Positions 34,021 to 43,127 of a DNA stretch of 64,000 nucleotides are shown piece by piece (position 1 is the first letter of the stretch; each line of letters opens with the position of its first letter). The position numbers and the translations under genes are program-made. Source of the stretch: Lentimicrobium sp. (GTDB lineage: Bacteria; Bacteroidota; Bacteroidia; Bacteroidales; Lentimicrobiaceae); the NCBI GenBank assembly GCA_019429275.1, contig JAHYJC010000024.1:1-64000 (forward strand), given 5' to 3'. The notes under the pieces are model-generated. The model was not told the DNA's origin, made no database searches, and saw only the letters and a list, made by a program, of their open reading frames with translations.

Positions 34021-35748
34021 TCAGGATTCCGGTCGCTTTCGGTTCAATGAATCGGCAATGGATTCAACCTGCCTGAAATCTGGCATTTTCGATTTGCCGC
34101 AATATTGATTGATTGCCTGAGCCGCAGGTTTGAAACCAAGTACCAGGGCTTTTTTCCAATCCTCGCAGGCTAAGGCTTTGTCGTTCATTTGATACAGTGC
34201 CACTCCACGGTTATAGTATGCCTCAGCGTAATCGGGTTTTATTTGAATTGCCTGCTCAAAATCGGTGATTGCCGACCTGATATTTCCGGCTTTTCCCTTC
34301 AGTATTCCCCTGTTATTCAGGGCCAGAAGGTATTTGTTGTTGCGGCTCAGGGCAAGGTCGTAATACTTCATGGCCTCCTCAGTCTTACTGGCCGCATCGT
34401 AATAATTGGCCAGGTAAAAATATCCATGCGCCATATCGGAATTTGAACGTTTTTTATCGATTACATTTGTGAGAAGCGTTGGAGTATCCTTCCAAACGCC
34501 AATACGCCTGTAAGTAGCCGTACTCAGTAAAATCAGGATCAGGCCGGAAGCAATGTAAAACATGCGCAGCGTGCTTTGGTCCAGAGTTTTGCGCGAATTC
34601 CACAAATCGGTAACCGGCATGGCAATGATCATAAACAGTCCGATGTAAGGAATATAAGTGTAGCGGTCTGCCGTGATGAAAATTCTTGACCAGAACAGGG
34701 GCAAAACCATGCTTATGCTGATCAGGAAAAACAAGGCTCCGACTGTAAATCCTTTCCTGTATCTGCCCGAAAACCAGATTCCGGCAGCAAAAGCCATACA
34801 AACAATGACCGAAAGGAAAACAGAAGCGGGTATTTGGCCGGAATTGAGCTCCGGAAATGCATAGATGGCTGACAGATTTGTAGGAATGATAAGTTTGTAG
34901 AGGTAAAATGCGATGCCATGGAAAATCAGGAAAAATCGCTGAAACAGATTGTATTCCTGCTCCAAAACGGTAATGTGTCCGAATGAGACAGAAGCTTTTA
35001 TGCCGACAATACCAAAAATTGCAGAAAGTACAAGAAATGGAATTTTATCAGTGATAATTCGAAGGCTGAACTTTCTGTTTTTCAGATAATCCATTACCAG
35101 GAGAATTAACGGAAAGGTGGCTGCCATAGATTTTGAGAAGAGCGACAATGTGGCAAATAACAAGGCCAGTAAATAATATTTCGGTTGCAAGCCTTTTTCC
35201 AGATAATTGTCCCAGGCAAGCAAACCTGCAAGGTAAAAAAGGGAATATAGGGCTGAACTCCGGGTTGAAATCCAAACCACAGATTCCACATGCATGGGAT
35301 GGATTGCAAAGAGCAGGGCAACAATTCCGGCAGGAATCCAGCCTTTCATCCACCGGTGCATCAGCCTGAAAACCAGTAAAGTATTTAATAAATGCAGAAG
35401 AATGTTGGTCAATATAAAGGCATACGCCGAAGGTCCCGATATTTTATAATTCAGGGCAAAACTCAATACAGCAAGGGGTTGATACATACCCAGATGAAAG
35501 TTGCTGAAAATGATGACAGCGGGGATGGGCCCATCGCCCGAAACCGAAGGATCAGAAAGGTATTCCCCGTCATCCCATCCGAACAGAAAATTGTTTTGCA
35601 GTGAACCTGAGAAGAGAAGGAAAGTAAATACCAAAATCAATAAAATTGCAGCAACATGCATTCTGATCTTCAGGTTCCCAGGCAAGGTGATAAATTCAGA
35701 ATCTGTTGATCTGTGAAAATCGATTTTGTTTTTCTCCTTTTTTTTCAT
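34021..35748 (-). CDS. Polytopic membrane protein with C-terminal TPR repeats (GT-C-like)
   Basis: A 575-residue protein. The N-terminal 400 residues contain about ten transmembrane helices and, in the first extracytoplasmic loop, GWDDGEYLSDPSV, resembling the Asp-Asp motif of GT-C glycosyltransferases. The arrangement of membrane part plus TPR units (about 440-545; AHGYFYLANYYDAASKTEEA, then LALNNRGILKGKAGNIRSAI and AEAYYNRGVALYQMNDKAL) is like TMTC O-mannosyltransferases and relatives. Related Bacteroidota genes are usually labelled only as TPR proteins. A role in surface-protein glycosylation is inferred. The start at 35748 is supported by a promoter box at 35784-35791 that excludes the first ATG of the frame at 35784. 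Confidence 0.7.
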   Translation of the reverse strand: MKKKEKNKIDFHRSTDSEFITLPGNLKIRMHVAAILLILVFTFLLFSGSLQNNFLFGWDDGEYLSDPSVSGDGPIPAVIIFSNFHLGMYQPLAVLSFALNYKISGPSAYAFILTNILLHLLNTLLVFRLMHRWMKGWIPAGIVALLFAIHPMHVESVVWISTRSSALYSLFYLAGLLAWDNYLEKGLQPKYYLLALLFATLSLFSKSMAATFPLILLVMDYLKNRKFSLRIITDKIPFLVLSAIFGIVGIKASVSFGHITVLEQEYNLFQRFFLIFHGIAFYLYKLIIPTNLSAIYAFPELNSGQIPASVFLSVIVCMAFAAGIWFSGRYRKGFTVGALFFLISISMVLPLFWSRIFITADRYTYIPYIGLFMIIAMPVTDLWNSRKTLDQSTLRMFYIASGLILILLSTATYRRIGVWKDTPTLLTNVIDKKRSNSDMAHGYFYLANYYDAASKTEEAMKYYDLALSRNNKYLLALNNRGILKGKAGNIRSAITDFEQAIQIKPDYAEAYYNRGVALYQMNDKALACEDWKKALVLGFKPAAQAINQYCGKSKMPDFRQVESIADSLNRKRPES

Positions 35749-35783
35749 GGTAATTTCCTGAATAGCAAAGAAAAGTATAGCCA

Positions 35784-35791
35784 CAAAGGTA
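35784..35791 (-). promoter_or_regulatory. TAnnTTTG -7 promoter element for the TPR membrane protein
   Basis: TACCTTTG on the minus strand with initiation expected near 35777, downstream of the alternative start at 35784. Confidence 0.5.
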
Positions 35792-35895
35792 AAAGTTTAA
35801 GTTTTATAAAAAATTTCAAAAAATGAACGGATTCTTTTTGGTTATGAAGGCGCGATATTCCTATAACTTATTGCGTGTGTAACAGATTACTTTGT

Positions 35896-35903
35896 TAACT
35901 TTG
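35896..35903 (+). promoter_or_regulatory. TAnnTTTG -7 promoter element with upstream TTG
   Basis: TAACTTTG with a TTG at 35871-35873 at about the -33 position. It drives the GldN-like gene with a leader of about 50 nt. Confidence 0.55.
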
Positions 35904-35959
35904 TAATCAACGGGTAATCTGTTCAAATGAGACCAAAAATTAACTAAAATTTAATCAAG

Positions 35960-36508
35960 ATGAAAAAGATATTATTTCTTGCAATCCTGCTTATGCTGGG
36001 AACTTTAATGTTCTCTTGTTGGGGGAAAAAGGGCAGTTTGCTGACCGAACGAATTCAGTATGATGTCCCCATTAAAACTCCTGAAGTGGATCTGGCCTGG
36101 TATGTTCAGAACCTTGAAGGACCTAATCGCGAGAAATTTATACAGGCTGTAATCCAATCGGCCCAAAGCGGAAAGCTGAAGGTTTACGACGTAATGTCCA
36201 ATAAGCAATTATCGGCAGCAGATGTGCTTGCAGCCGGCACCCGGACAGAACTTCTCACCCTGCAACGGCCTTATGAGCCTTTCGAAAACTTCGATACCAT
36301 CGTCACCCGAGAACTTCAGTTGTCAGACATTACGCGGGTTCGTTTTCTTGAAGAATGGTACATGAATGAGGATAACGGACGGATTACCAAAAAGGTAATT
36401 GCCATGTGTCCACTGGTGGAAAGTTATACCGAAGAGGGACAAATGCGTGGATATCAGCCACTATTCTGGATGTCGTATGTGAAGCGGTTTCCGCTGGAGG
36501 TGAAGTAG
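35960..36508 (+). CDS. GldN/PorN-like lipoprotein
   Basis: A 182-residue lipoprotein (lipobox LMFSC, Cys at 20). The C-terminal half, ITRVRFLEEWYMNEDNGRIT followed by KKVIAMCPLV and GYQPLFWMSYV, has the pattern of the conserved core of GldN/PorN, a component of the type IX secretion and gliding machinery. The preceding KLKVYDVMSNKQLSAADV also fits. It is shorter than true GldN and is not next to gldKLM, so it is probably a paralogue rather than the core T9SS subunit. The resemblance is read by eye only. The next gene starts 57 bp later with its own promoter. Confidence 0.5.
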   Translation: MKKILFLAILLMLGTLMFSCWGKKGSLLTERIQYDVPIKTPEVDLAWYVQNLEGPNREKFIQAVIQSAQSGKLKVYDVMSNKQLSAADVLAAGTRTELLTLQRPYEPFENFDTIVTRELQLSDITRVRFLEEWYMNEDNGRITKKVIAMCPLVESYTEEGQMRGYQPLFWMSYVKRFPLEVK

Positions 36509-36538
36509 AGGTTGTTTATCAGGTGCTGATTTTTTACC

Positions 36539-36546
36539 TACTTTTG
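36539..36546 (+). promoter_or_regulatory. TAnnTTTG -7 promoter element (TACTTTTG)
   Basis: Lies 19 bp before the ATG at 36565 and excludes the longer upstream frame of the M16 gene. Confidence 0.55.
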
Positions 36547-36564
36547 CACCCTCTAAATCACGAT

Positions 36565-37797
36565 ATGCAATATCAGTTTCATGCCCTCAGCAATGGTATC
36601 AGAATAGTTCACCGCCACTCCGACAGGCTTGTCGGACATCTGGCTGTGATGTTAAATGCAGGCTCACGCGATGAATTGCCGGAAGAAGAGGGTCTGGCCC
36701 ATTTTATCGAACATGTTATCTTTAAAGGAACCGGAAAAAGAAAAGTTCACCAGGTACTGGGACGGCTTGAAAACATCGGCGCCGACCTGAATGCTTACAC
36801 CACCAAGGAAGAAACCTGCATACATGCATCGTTTCTCAGTACGCATTATACACGTGCCATTGAACTTTTTGCTGATATTCTGTTCAATTCAACCTTTCCC
36901 GAAAAGGAAATTGACAAGGAAAAAGATGTGGTGATTGATGAAATAAATGCCTATAAAGACAGTCCTTCAGAGTTGATTTTTGATGAATTTGAGGAAATGT
37001 TGTTTACAGGCCATCCATTGGGAAAGTCTATTCTGGGAACTCCCGCCAAAGTGAGAAAATTCAACAGAAAACGGATTCTTTCCTTTATTTCCAATCATTA
37101 CCATACCGATCAGATCGTGATCAGCTCTGTCGGAAATATTAGTTTTACCCGTCTTGTTAAACTCATTGATGTTGCATTCGGGCAAATTACTGCAAGCAGG
37201 CGCAAGATCGAAAGGGAAACATTCGGTGAAAATCAGCCTCAAACGCTTATAAAGCAGCGCAGAAATTTTCAAACCCATTGCATCATCGGCAATCATGCTT
37301 ACGGATATGCCCACGAGAAAAGGACTGCACTGGCTTTACTTACCAATATGCTGGGTGGCCCTGCCATGAATTCGAGGCTCAGCATGGCTCTGCGCGAGCG
37401 CAACGGACTTTCATATAACATTGAGTCAGTTTACACTCCTTATGTGGAAGCCGGCTCATTTATGATTTACCTGGGAACCGACAATGGCGCTCTCGAAAAG
37501 GCCATTTCACTGGTTTATAAAGAATTGGATAAATTCCGTGACAAAGCTCTTGGAACAATGCAACTTCATACAGCCAAACAACAGTTCATTGGTCAGATAG
37601 CCATTTCATTTGAATCAAACCTGAACGACACCCTCTCCATGGCCAAAAGCGTTTTGGTTTACGACACTGTAGATACCCATGAAGTACTGATTTCAAAAAT
37701 CAACGCGATCACAGCTTCGCAACTGCTCGATGTGGCCATCGATGTACTGGATCCTGACAAAATGAGTATGCTGGTGTATAAAAACAACAAGTCATGA
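36565..37797 (+). CDS. M16 family zinc peptidase
   Basis: A 410-residue peptidase with the inverted zinc motif HFIEH (residues 46-50; HxxEH) and a downstream Glu ligand in DVVIDEINAYKDS (E126). The C-terminal half resembles the second M16 domain (RTALALLTNMLGGPAMNSRL, then SMALRERNGLSYNIES). Bacteroidota members of this size are single-gene processing peptidases in the pitrilysin/MPP family. There is no signal peptide, so it is probably cytoplasmic. The frame is open from 36406, overlapping the previous gene, but the promoter box and family N-terminus place the start at 36565. It overlaps the methyltransferase gene by 4 bp. Confidence 0.9.
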   Translation: MQYQFHALSNGIRIVHRHSDRLVGHLAVMLNAGSRDELPEEEGLAHFIEHVIFKGTGKRKVHQVLGRLENIGADLNAYTTKEETCIHASFLSTHYTRAIELFADILFNSTFPEKEIDKEKDVVIDEINAYKDSPSELIFDEFEEMLFTGHPLGKSILGTPAKVRKFNRKRILSFISNHYHTDQIVISSVGNISFTRLVKLIDVAFGQITASRRKIERETFGENQPQTLIKQRRNFQTHCIIGNHAYGYAHEKRTALALLTNMLGGPAMNSRLSMALRERNGLSYNIESVYTPYVEAGSFMIYLGTDNGALEKAISLVYKELDKFRDKALGTMQLHTAKQQFIGQIAISFESNLNDTLSMAKSVLVYDTVDTHEVLISKINAITASQLLDVAIDVLDPDKMSMLVYKNNKS

Positions 37798-38462
37798 GCG
37801 AATTGTTTGAAAGGCCTCAGTACCAAACAACTGTTCCGGAATATGAGCGCTACGCCAACGCCTTTACCTCTCCCGAACCCGAACTGATGCAGCAGCTTGT
37901 CCGCGAAACCAACCTTGCTTTTACTACTCCGGGAATGCTCTCAGGCTTGATACAAGGCCGGTTGCTGCAGATGCTGATTTTTATGCTTAAACCTGAACAT
38001 ATTCTTGAAATAGGTACATTTACAGGCTATTCAGCCATCTATATGGCCTCAGCTTTGTCAGAAACCGGTATACTTCACACCATTGACAATAATCCTGAAG
38101 TGGCCCACATTGCGCATAAATACTTCAGGCTGGCGGGGGTTGAGAATAGAATCAGAATGCACATGGCAAATGCGCTGACTGCGATACCTGTAATTGAAGG
38201 TGTGTTTGATCTTGTATTTATCGATGCTGATAAGGAAAACTATGTAAGTTATTATGAAGCCGTTCTCCCAAGGTTGAGGCCGGGAGGGTTTATTATTGCT
38301 GATAATGTTTTGTGGTACGGTAGGGTGTTACAGGCCGAAGTATTATCAGATAAAGAAACCCAGGGTATTGCAGCTTTTAACCTTCACGTGAAGAACGACC
38401 CCCGCATCGAACATCTTTTGCTGCCGGTTCGCGATGGTTTGATGATTATTCGGAAATTATAG
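37794..38462 (+). CDS. O-methyltransferase (class I SAM, family 3)
   Basis: A 222-residue SAM-dependent methyltransferase of the catechol/caffeoyl-CoA O-methyltransferase type. The SAM-binding loop is ILEIGTFTGYSAIYMA, the second motif HTIDNNPEVAHIA, and the metal-site region DLVFIDADKENYVSYYEAVL, followed by LRPGGFIIADNVLWYGRV. The substrate is not known. Translation is coupled to the M16 peptidase gene (ATGA overlap). Confidence 0.9.
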   Translation: MSELFERPQYQTTVPEYERYANAFTSPEPELMQQLVRETNLAFTTPGMLSGLIQGRLLQMLIFMLKPEHILEIGTFTGYSAIYMASALSETGILHTIDNNPEVAHIAHKYFRLAGVENRIRMHMANALTAIPVIEGVFDLVFIDADKENYVSYYEAVLPRLRPGGFIIADNVLWYGRVLQAEVLSDKETQGIAAFNLHVKNDPRIEHLLLPVRDGLMIIRKL

Positions 38463-38560
38463 TCGCTCATCATCTCCAGATTCTTGACTTTCGAAATTTC
38501 AGGAAACATATTATCGGGGTTCCCTAATCTCGAATTGTGTAACTGGTAATTTTATTATTC

Positions 38561-38568
38561 TAACTTTG
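38561..38568 (+). promoter_or_regulatory. TAnnTTTG -7 promoter element with upstream TTG
   Basis: TAACTTTG with TTG at 38535-38537. It lies about 145 bp upstream of the FG-GAP protein start, leaving a long AT-rich leader. Confidence 0.45.
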
Positions 38569-38713
38569 TAAAAGAAGAAATTTCTTCTGTGGAAAGGTCT
38601 TTCAGGAATCCAGAGTAAACTTTATGTTGAAAATAAATTCCTGATTTTCTCTTTTGCGGGCAAATACTTCATATATTTTCATTTTCGTCAGCTATCAATT
38701 TAAATTTAATTTC

Positions 38714-40666
38714 ATGAAGAAATTATTGTTCACCACATCATTTCTGTCAATTATATTTTTCATCAATGTCTCCGGCCAACCCTGGCTGCAAAAAGATGAA
38801 ATTTTTAATCCAAGCGGAGTCCCAAGTCTGCCATTTTCTCAGCCCCGTTTTGCCGATCTTGACGGGGATGCTGATTTTGACATGATTATTGGCAGTACCA
38901 ATGGATATCCTTACTATATGAAAAACAATGGTACTTTATCAACGCCTCATTTTATTCCGGGTGAAAATATATTTTCAGTAGTAAATCCACTGGATGCTGA
39001 AATGGGAGTTTTTTATGACATTGACAATGACAATGATCTGGATTTTATAACTGGAGGTTACACAGGACTGAATTTGTTCCGGAATATCGGCTCAGTCACC
39101 AATCCGGAATTTCAAAAAATAAATAATTTTTTTGCAGGATTAAATGTGGGATCAAATCCAGTTCCTGATCTGGCTGATCTTGATAATGATGGTGATGCAG
39201 ATTTGGTGGTAGGATTGAGCGAAAGTGGAGTAGTAAAAATATACACCAACACAGGAACTGCGCAACTGTCGCAATTTTCAGAGAGCAGCGTTTATGAAAT
39301 CGGAGACGTGGGACTTTATGCCTACCCTGTTTTTTGCGATATCGATAATGACAATGACCAGGATTTGCTCGTTGGAAGAGATGGCCACGGTTTTAATTAC
39401 TATGAAAACACGGGCAACGCATCGGCTGCTATCTGGCAACCCAATACCTCTGTTTTTGCCGGACTGGGCAGCGATACTTACTGGAATTCGCCCGGATTGG
39501 TCGATTTAGACGGGAATGGTACTTTTGACCTGATCTACGGCACAGCATCCGGTCCGCTGGCTTATTACAACAATGCAGGTACTCCTTCGACTCCTGTCTG
39601 GCAGATTAATACAACACTCTTTGGCGGGGTGCTTGACGTAGGAGGTGCCAGCAGTCCTTGTTTTTACGATTATGACAATGATGGCGATCTTGATTTGTTT
39701 TCAGGAAGCCAGTTGGGTGATATCAGATATTTTAAAAATATCGGCACTTCTGCCGGCCCTGCATGGGAAGAAAATAGTGGTCCCTTTGCTTCACTAAAAC
39801 ATTCAATTTATAGTGCTGTGGCAATTGGCGATGTCAATGGCGATGGTCAGGCCGATGCAATTGTGGGCGATTTGAGTGGCAAACTCTACTATCACAGAAA
39901 TACTGGTTTCGGTTTCACACTTGTAACTGACGCCCTTGCTGCCATTAACCTGGGGGCCTGGTCAGTACCCCGTCTGGCTGACCTTGATAATGATGGCGAC
40001 CTTGATATTATTGCCGGAAATGAAGCAGGAAATTTATTCTACATTGAAAACCAGGGATCGCCTCAAAGCCCTGCCTGGGTGCTTATTAATGGTTACTTTG
40101 CAGGAATTGATGTGGGGTCTAATTGCGTTCCTGCCATTTATGATGTTGATTTTGACAATGACCTGGATATCCTTTGTGGAGATTCCTGGGGCGATTTAAC
40201 CTATCTTGAAAATCAGTCAGGTACCTGGGTCGAGAATAATCTGGTCTTTTTTGGGCTTTCAGGAAATCAAAATACCGCTCCGGCTTTTGGCGATCTGGAT
40301 GGAGATGGCGATCCTGACCTCACATTGGGGCAGTATGACGGCACCTTCAGTTATTTTCAGAATCAGCGGTTAATCACGGGCTTATCACGAAATAATCTGC
40401 ACAAAACATCCGGCAATGTCAGGGTTTATCCCAATCCGGTTAACGGGAATGCAACTATTGAATTTAATTTGGATGCTTTATCAACAGTTAGGTTTGATGT
40501 TGTTGATTACACCGGTAAAATTATACACTCTCAAAACCTGAGTAATTTACCTGCTGGCTATAACAGCCATAATTGGGATACCAGAACATTGACACCCGGA
40601 AATTATTTTTTTAGAATTACAACCAATAATGAAACTATAATATTTAAAATTTTGAAAGTCAAATAA
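38714..40666 (+). CDS. FG-GAP/VCBS repeat protein secreted by T9SS
   Basis: A 650-residue surface protein with a signal peptide ending near VSGQ (about residue 22) and about ten VCBS/FG-GAP beta-propeller units. Each carries a calcium-binding-like acidic loop such as DLDGDADFDMIIG, DIDNDNDLDFITG, DLDNDGDADLVVG or DYDNDGDLDLFSG. The final 75 residues (VRVYPNPVNGNATIEFNLDA and on, ending IIFKILKVK) are a T9SS type A sorting domain. Such proteins form calcium-stabilised propellers at the cell surface. The partner or ligand is unknown. The start at 38714 gives the signal peptide; the frame opens earlier at 38654. Confidence 0.88.
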   Translation: MKKLLFTTSFLSIIFFINVSGQPWLQKDEIFNPSGVPSLPFSQPRFADLDGDADFDMIIGSTNGYPYYMKNNGTLSTPHFIPGENIFSVVNPLDAEMGVFYDIDNDNDLDFITGGYTGLNLFRNIGSVTNPEFQKINNFFAGLNVGSNPVPDLADLDNDGDADLVVGLSESGVVKIYTNTGTAQLSQFSESSVYEIGDVGLYAYPVFCDIDNDNDQDLLVGRDGHGFNYYENTGNASAAIWQPNTSVFAGLGSDTYWNSPGLVDLDGNGTFDLIYGTASGPLAYYNNAGTPSTPVWQINTTLFGGVLDVGGASSPCFYDYDNDGDLDLFSGSQLGDIRYFKNIGTSAGPAWEENSGPFASLKHSIYSAVAIGDVNGDGQADAIVGDLSGKLYYHRNTGFGFTLVTDALAAINLGAWSVPRLADLDNDGDLDIIAGNEAGNLFYIENQGSPQSPAWVLINGYFAGIDVGSNCVPAIYDVDFDNDLDILCGDSWGDLTYLENQSGTWVENNLVFFGLSGNQNTAPAFGDLDGDGDPDLTLGQYDGTFSYFQNQRLITGLSRNNLHKTSGNVRVYPNPVNGNATIEFNLDALSTVRFDVVDYTGKIIHSQNLSNLPAGYNSHNWDTRTLTPGNYFFRITTNNETIIFKILKVK

Positions 40667-41049
40667 ATGTGTTGAGGTATTTACTCCTCCTTTTCCCGAT
40701 CTGAATGAGCTGGAATGAACGGTATTTTTTGATACATCCGGAATAGCAGACCTTTTATTCCGTTTCATTGTCTGGATTTTTTCGTGGCCTGCTGTGCTTT
40801 GTCCCTTCTCTGTGTTAATTATTTGTTAAATAATTTTACAGTATTGCTTTTATAATTTCCTTCGTATAGAATCATGCTGAATAATAAATTGGGATGTTTC
40901 ATTTGGCTTTCCCGGTTTTTTTGAACTCCTCTCGTACTGCCATCACTTTTTGCCAAAATCAACCCAGTACCTCAAATCAGCAGGTCATACACAGATAGAA
41001 CCAGAACAGGCCAAAAGTACTGCCAGATATCGGATTATTCACACTCATA
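40667..41049. other. Intergenic region without recognisable features
   Basis: AT-rich sequence between the FG-GAP protein and the cyclase remnant. It may hold further decayed TPR coding sequence towards its right end, but I cannot assign any of it. Confidence 0.6.
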
Positions 41050-42136
41050 TCATCTATAAAAGCCTATGAAAAAGTTTTGAAAATAGCTCAGGAAATAGGT
41101 GCAAGTTACGAGTTGAAATTTGTTTAAGAAGGCCTTGTTGAACTTTATTCTAAAATTTCCGACTTTAGAAATACCAAGCCCTCTTTGCATCAATTAAAGA
41201 CACGTTGTATAATTCAGAAATGGATAAAAGGCTTCAGGCGCTCACCCTGAATTTTGATCTTAAAAAAAACAAGGTGAAGTCGATTTGCTGACAAAAGATA
41301 AAGCTTTGCATGAACTTGCGCTGCAGCGACAAAAAACCATACAAAATGCAACCAGTATAACCGGATTATTGATGCTTTTGCTGGCAATCGGGCTATTTAA
41401 CCGATACAGATATATGAGGAAAAAAAAGAAAATTATCGAAAATGAAAAAGAAAAATCAGAAAGATTGCTTCTGAATATTCTGCCTTTTGAAACAGCCAAG
41501 GAGCTTAAAGGAAAAAGTTCGGCAACCCCAAAGTAATAGGATATGGTTTCAGTTCTTTTTACCGATTTTAAGGGGTTTGCAACCATTGCAGAAAAGCTGA
41601 CGCCAGAAGAACTGGTTGAGGAACTCAATAAGTGCTTTTTGCAATTCGACCACATCATCGACAAACTTTATAGCGAAAAAATCAAGACCATCGGTGATGC
41701 TTATATGTGTGCCGGTGCTATTCCGGTTGCCAATACAACAAATCCTGTAGATGTGGTGAAAGCCGGACTTGAGATTAAGGCGTATATAGATAGAGTTAAA
41801 ACCGAAAGGGAAGCCATGGGGCTGGATTATTGGGAATTACGTATCGGAATACACACAGGAAAAGTGATAGCAGGTGTGGTCGGAAAAAATAAATTTGCCT
41901 ATGATCTATGGGGCGATGACTTAACTACGGCCAGACGCCTGGAATCCAGCGGAGAACCCGGAAAGGTCAATATTTCAGGTGATACCTGGGAACTTGTTAA
42001 AGACCATTTCAACTGTGTGTACCGCGGTAAAATCAAAGCCAAAAACAAGGGCGACATTGATATGTACTTTGTCGAATCCCGAGGTCGCATGCTGGCTTCA
42101 AGGGGCTTTAGCCTGACAAAAGAAAATGCCAATTGA
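41050..42136 (+). pseudogene. Decayed TPR-TM-adenylate/guanylate cyclase gene
   Basis: Remnant of a class III cyclase gene with N-terminal TPR units. The fragments fall in three frames: YEKVLKIAQEIGASYELKFV, a stop at 41125-41127, then EGLVELYSKISDFRNT (frame 1); KDTLYNSEMDKRLQALTLNF (frame 3); and GEVDLLTKDKALHELALQRQ with a transmembrane helix (LLMLLLAIGLF) in frame 2 after a shift in the A-run at 41262-41269. At 41534-41539 two adjacent stops (TAA TAG) interrupt the frame where homologues read about ATPK-YY-xMVSVLFTDFKGF. The cyclase domain itself is open (41543-42136, 197 residues) and keeps both metal Asp regions (LFTDFKGF, KTIGDAYM), but the usual catalytic Asn (VNxAxR) reads Thr in LTTARRLES. 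The last 17 codons run into the palindromic repeat array, so the original end was replaced. Confidence 0.75.
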
Positions 42137-42536
42137 AAATCAAATGACCTGTCACACGGCTTTAGCCTGGGGCAAGTAAAAGATGTGGTTTCAAGTGGCT
42201 TTAGCCAAAGTTTGCATAAGGGTTGGGCTAAAGCCCGCAGTGGATGTCAGGTTTTTTGTTTACCTCCCGCTAAAGCAGGAGGGATTTTAGGATTTGAAGT
42301 TTTTAGCTAAAGCAGGGGAATTCACCAGGAGGGACAAAGAAAATACTTCAGGAAAATCAAATGACCTGCCACACGGCTTTAGCCTGACAAAAGAAAATAC
42401 CAATTGAAAATCAAATGACCTGCCACTCGGCTTTAGCCTGACAAAAGAAAATGCTACTGGGAAATCAAATGACCTGCCACATGGCTTTAGCCTGTGGCAA
42501 GTAAAAGATGTGGTTTCAAGTGGCTTTAGCCAAATT
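42101..42536. repeat. GGCTTTAGCC palindromic array, left of the transposase
   Basis: Contains GGCTTTAGCC at 42104, 42158, 42197, 42375, 42429, 42483 and 42522, plus GGGCTAAAGCCC at 42225-42236. Five of the intervals fit a fixed 54-bp unit or a 39-bp step (42104 to 42158, 42375 to 42429 to 42483: 54; 42158 to 42197, 42483 to 42522: 39). The copy at 42197 can pair with 42225-42236 as a hairpin. Segment 42141-42372 is repeated to the right of the transposase at 43188-43420. Confidence 0.85.
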
Positions 42537-42671
42537 TCATTTCTTGCTGATTGATCTTTTTAACCGCAGAGATACGCAAAGAATGCGAGGAGTGTCGAAA
42601 GTTGATATATTTGCTTAACAAGCCTAAACTATACCTTTATTACACGACCAACTTAAATCAGCCTTAAAATT
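42537..42671. other. Leader of the transposase gene
   Basis: Short unique segment between the left array and the transposase start. It holds TTAACCGCAGAGATACGCAA-type sequence and no TAnnTTTG box that I trust. Confidence 0.5.
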
Positions 42672-43124
42672 ATGCCTTATGTAAAAGTATATATTCATTT
42701 TGTCTGGAGCACAAAAAATTGGGTAGGATATCTTGATTCTCCAGAATTGAGAAAGGTGGTTTGGAAGCATATCAGAGAAAATGCAGAAGCAAAGAACATT
42801 TTAATCGATTTTGTCAATGGTCATAAAAACCATTGCCACTGTCTGGTATCGCTTGGCGTTGACCAAACTATTCAAAAAGTGATGCAACTGATAAAAGGGG
42901 AATCATCCTACTGGATTAATAAACAAGGTTTAACAAAACAGAAATTTGAATGGCAGGATGAGTATTTTGCGGTTTCTGTCTCTGAATCAGCAATTAACAG
43001 GGTGAGGAATTATATCAAAAATCAGGAAGAGCATCACAGACACAAAACTTTTGAAGAAGAATATGATGAGTTTATCACAAAATATAATCTTCAGAAGTTT
43101 AAGGATGACTCCTCCTCCAGCTAA
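42672..43124 (+). CDS. REP-associated (RAYT) IS200-like Y1 transposase
   Basis: A 150-residue HUH-superfamily single-strand transposase. The N-terminal YIHFVWSTKNWVGYL is typical of the family, the HUH motif is in NHCHCLVSL (His-Cys-His), and the catalytic Tyr is in VRNYIKNQEEHH. KGESSYWINKQGL and FEWQDEYFAVSVSES are family hallmarks. Genes of this type often sit alone next to palindromic REP elements rather than inside a full IS, and here the gene is bracketed by GGCTTTAGCC arrays on both sides. Length is normal and no frame disruption is seen, so it may be active. Confidence 0.93.
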   Translation: MPYVKVYIHFVWSTKNWVGYLDSPELRKVVWKHIRENAEAKNILIDFVNGHKNHCHCLVSLGVDQTIQKVMQLIKGESSYWINKQGLTKQKFEWQDEYFAVSVSESAINRVRNYIKNQEEHHRHKTFEEEYDEFITKYNLQKFKDDSSSS

Positions 43125-43127
43125 TAT

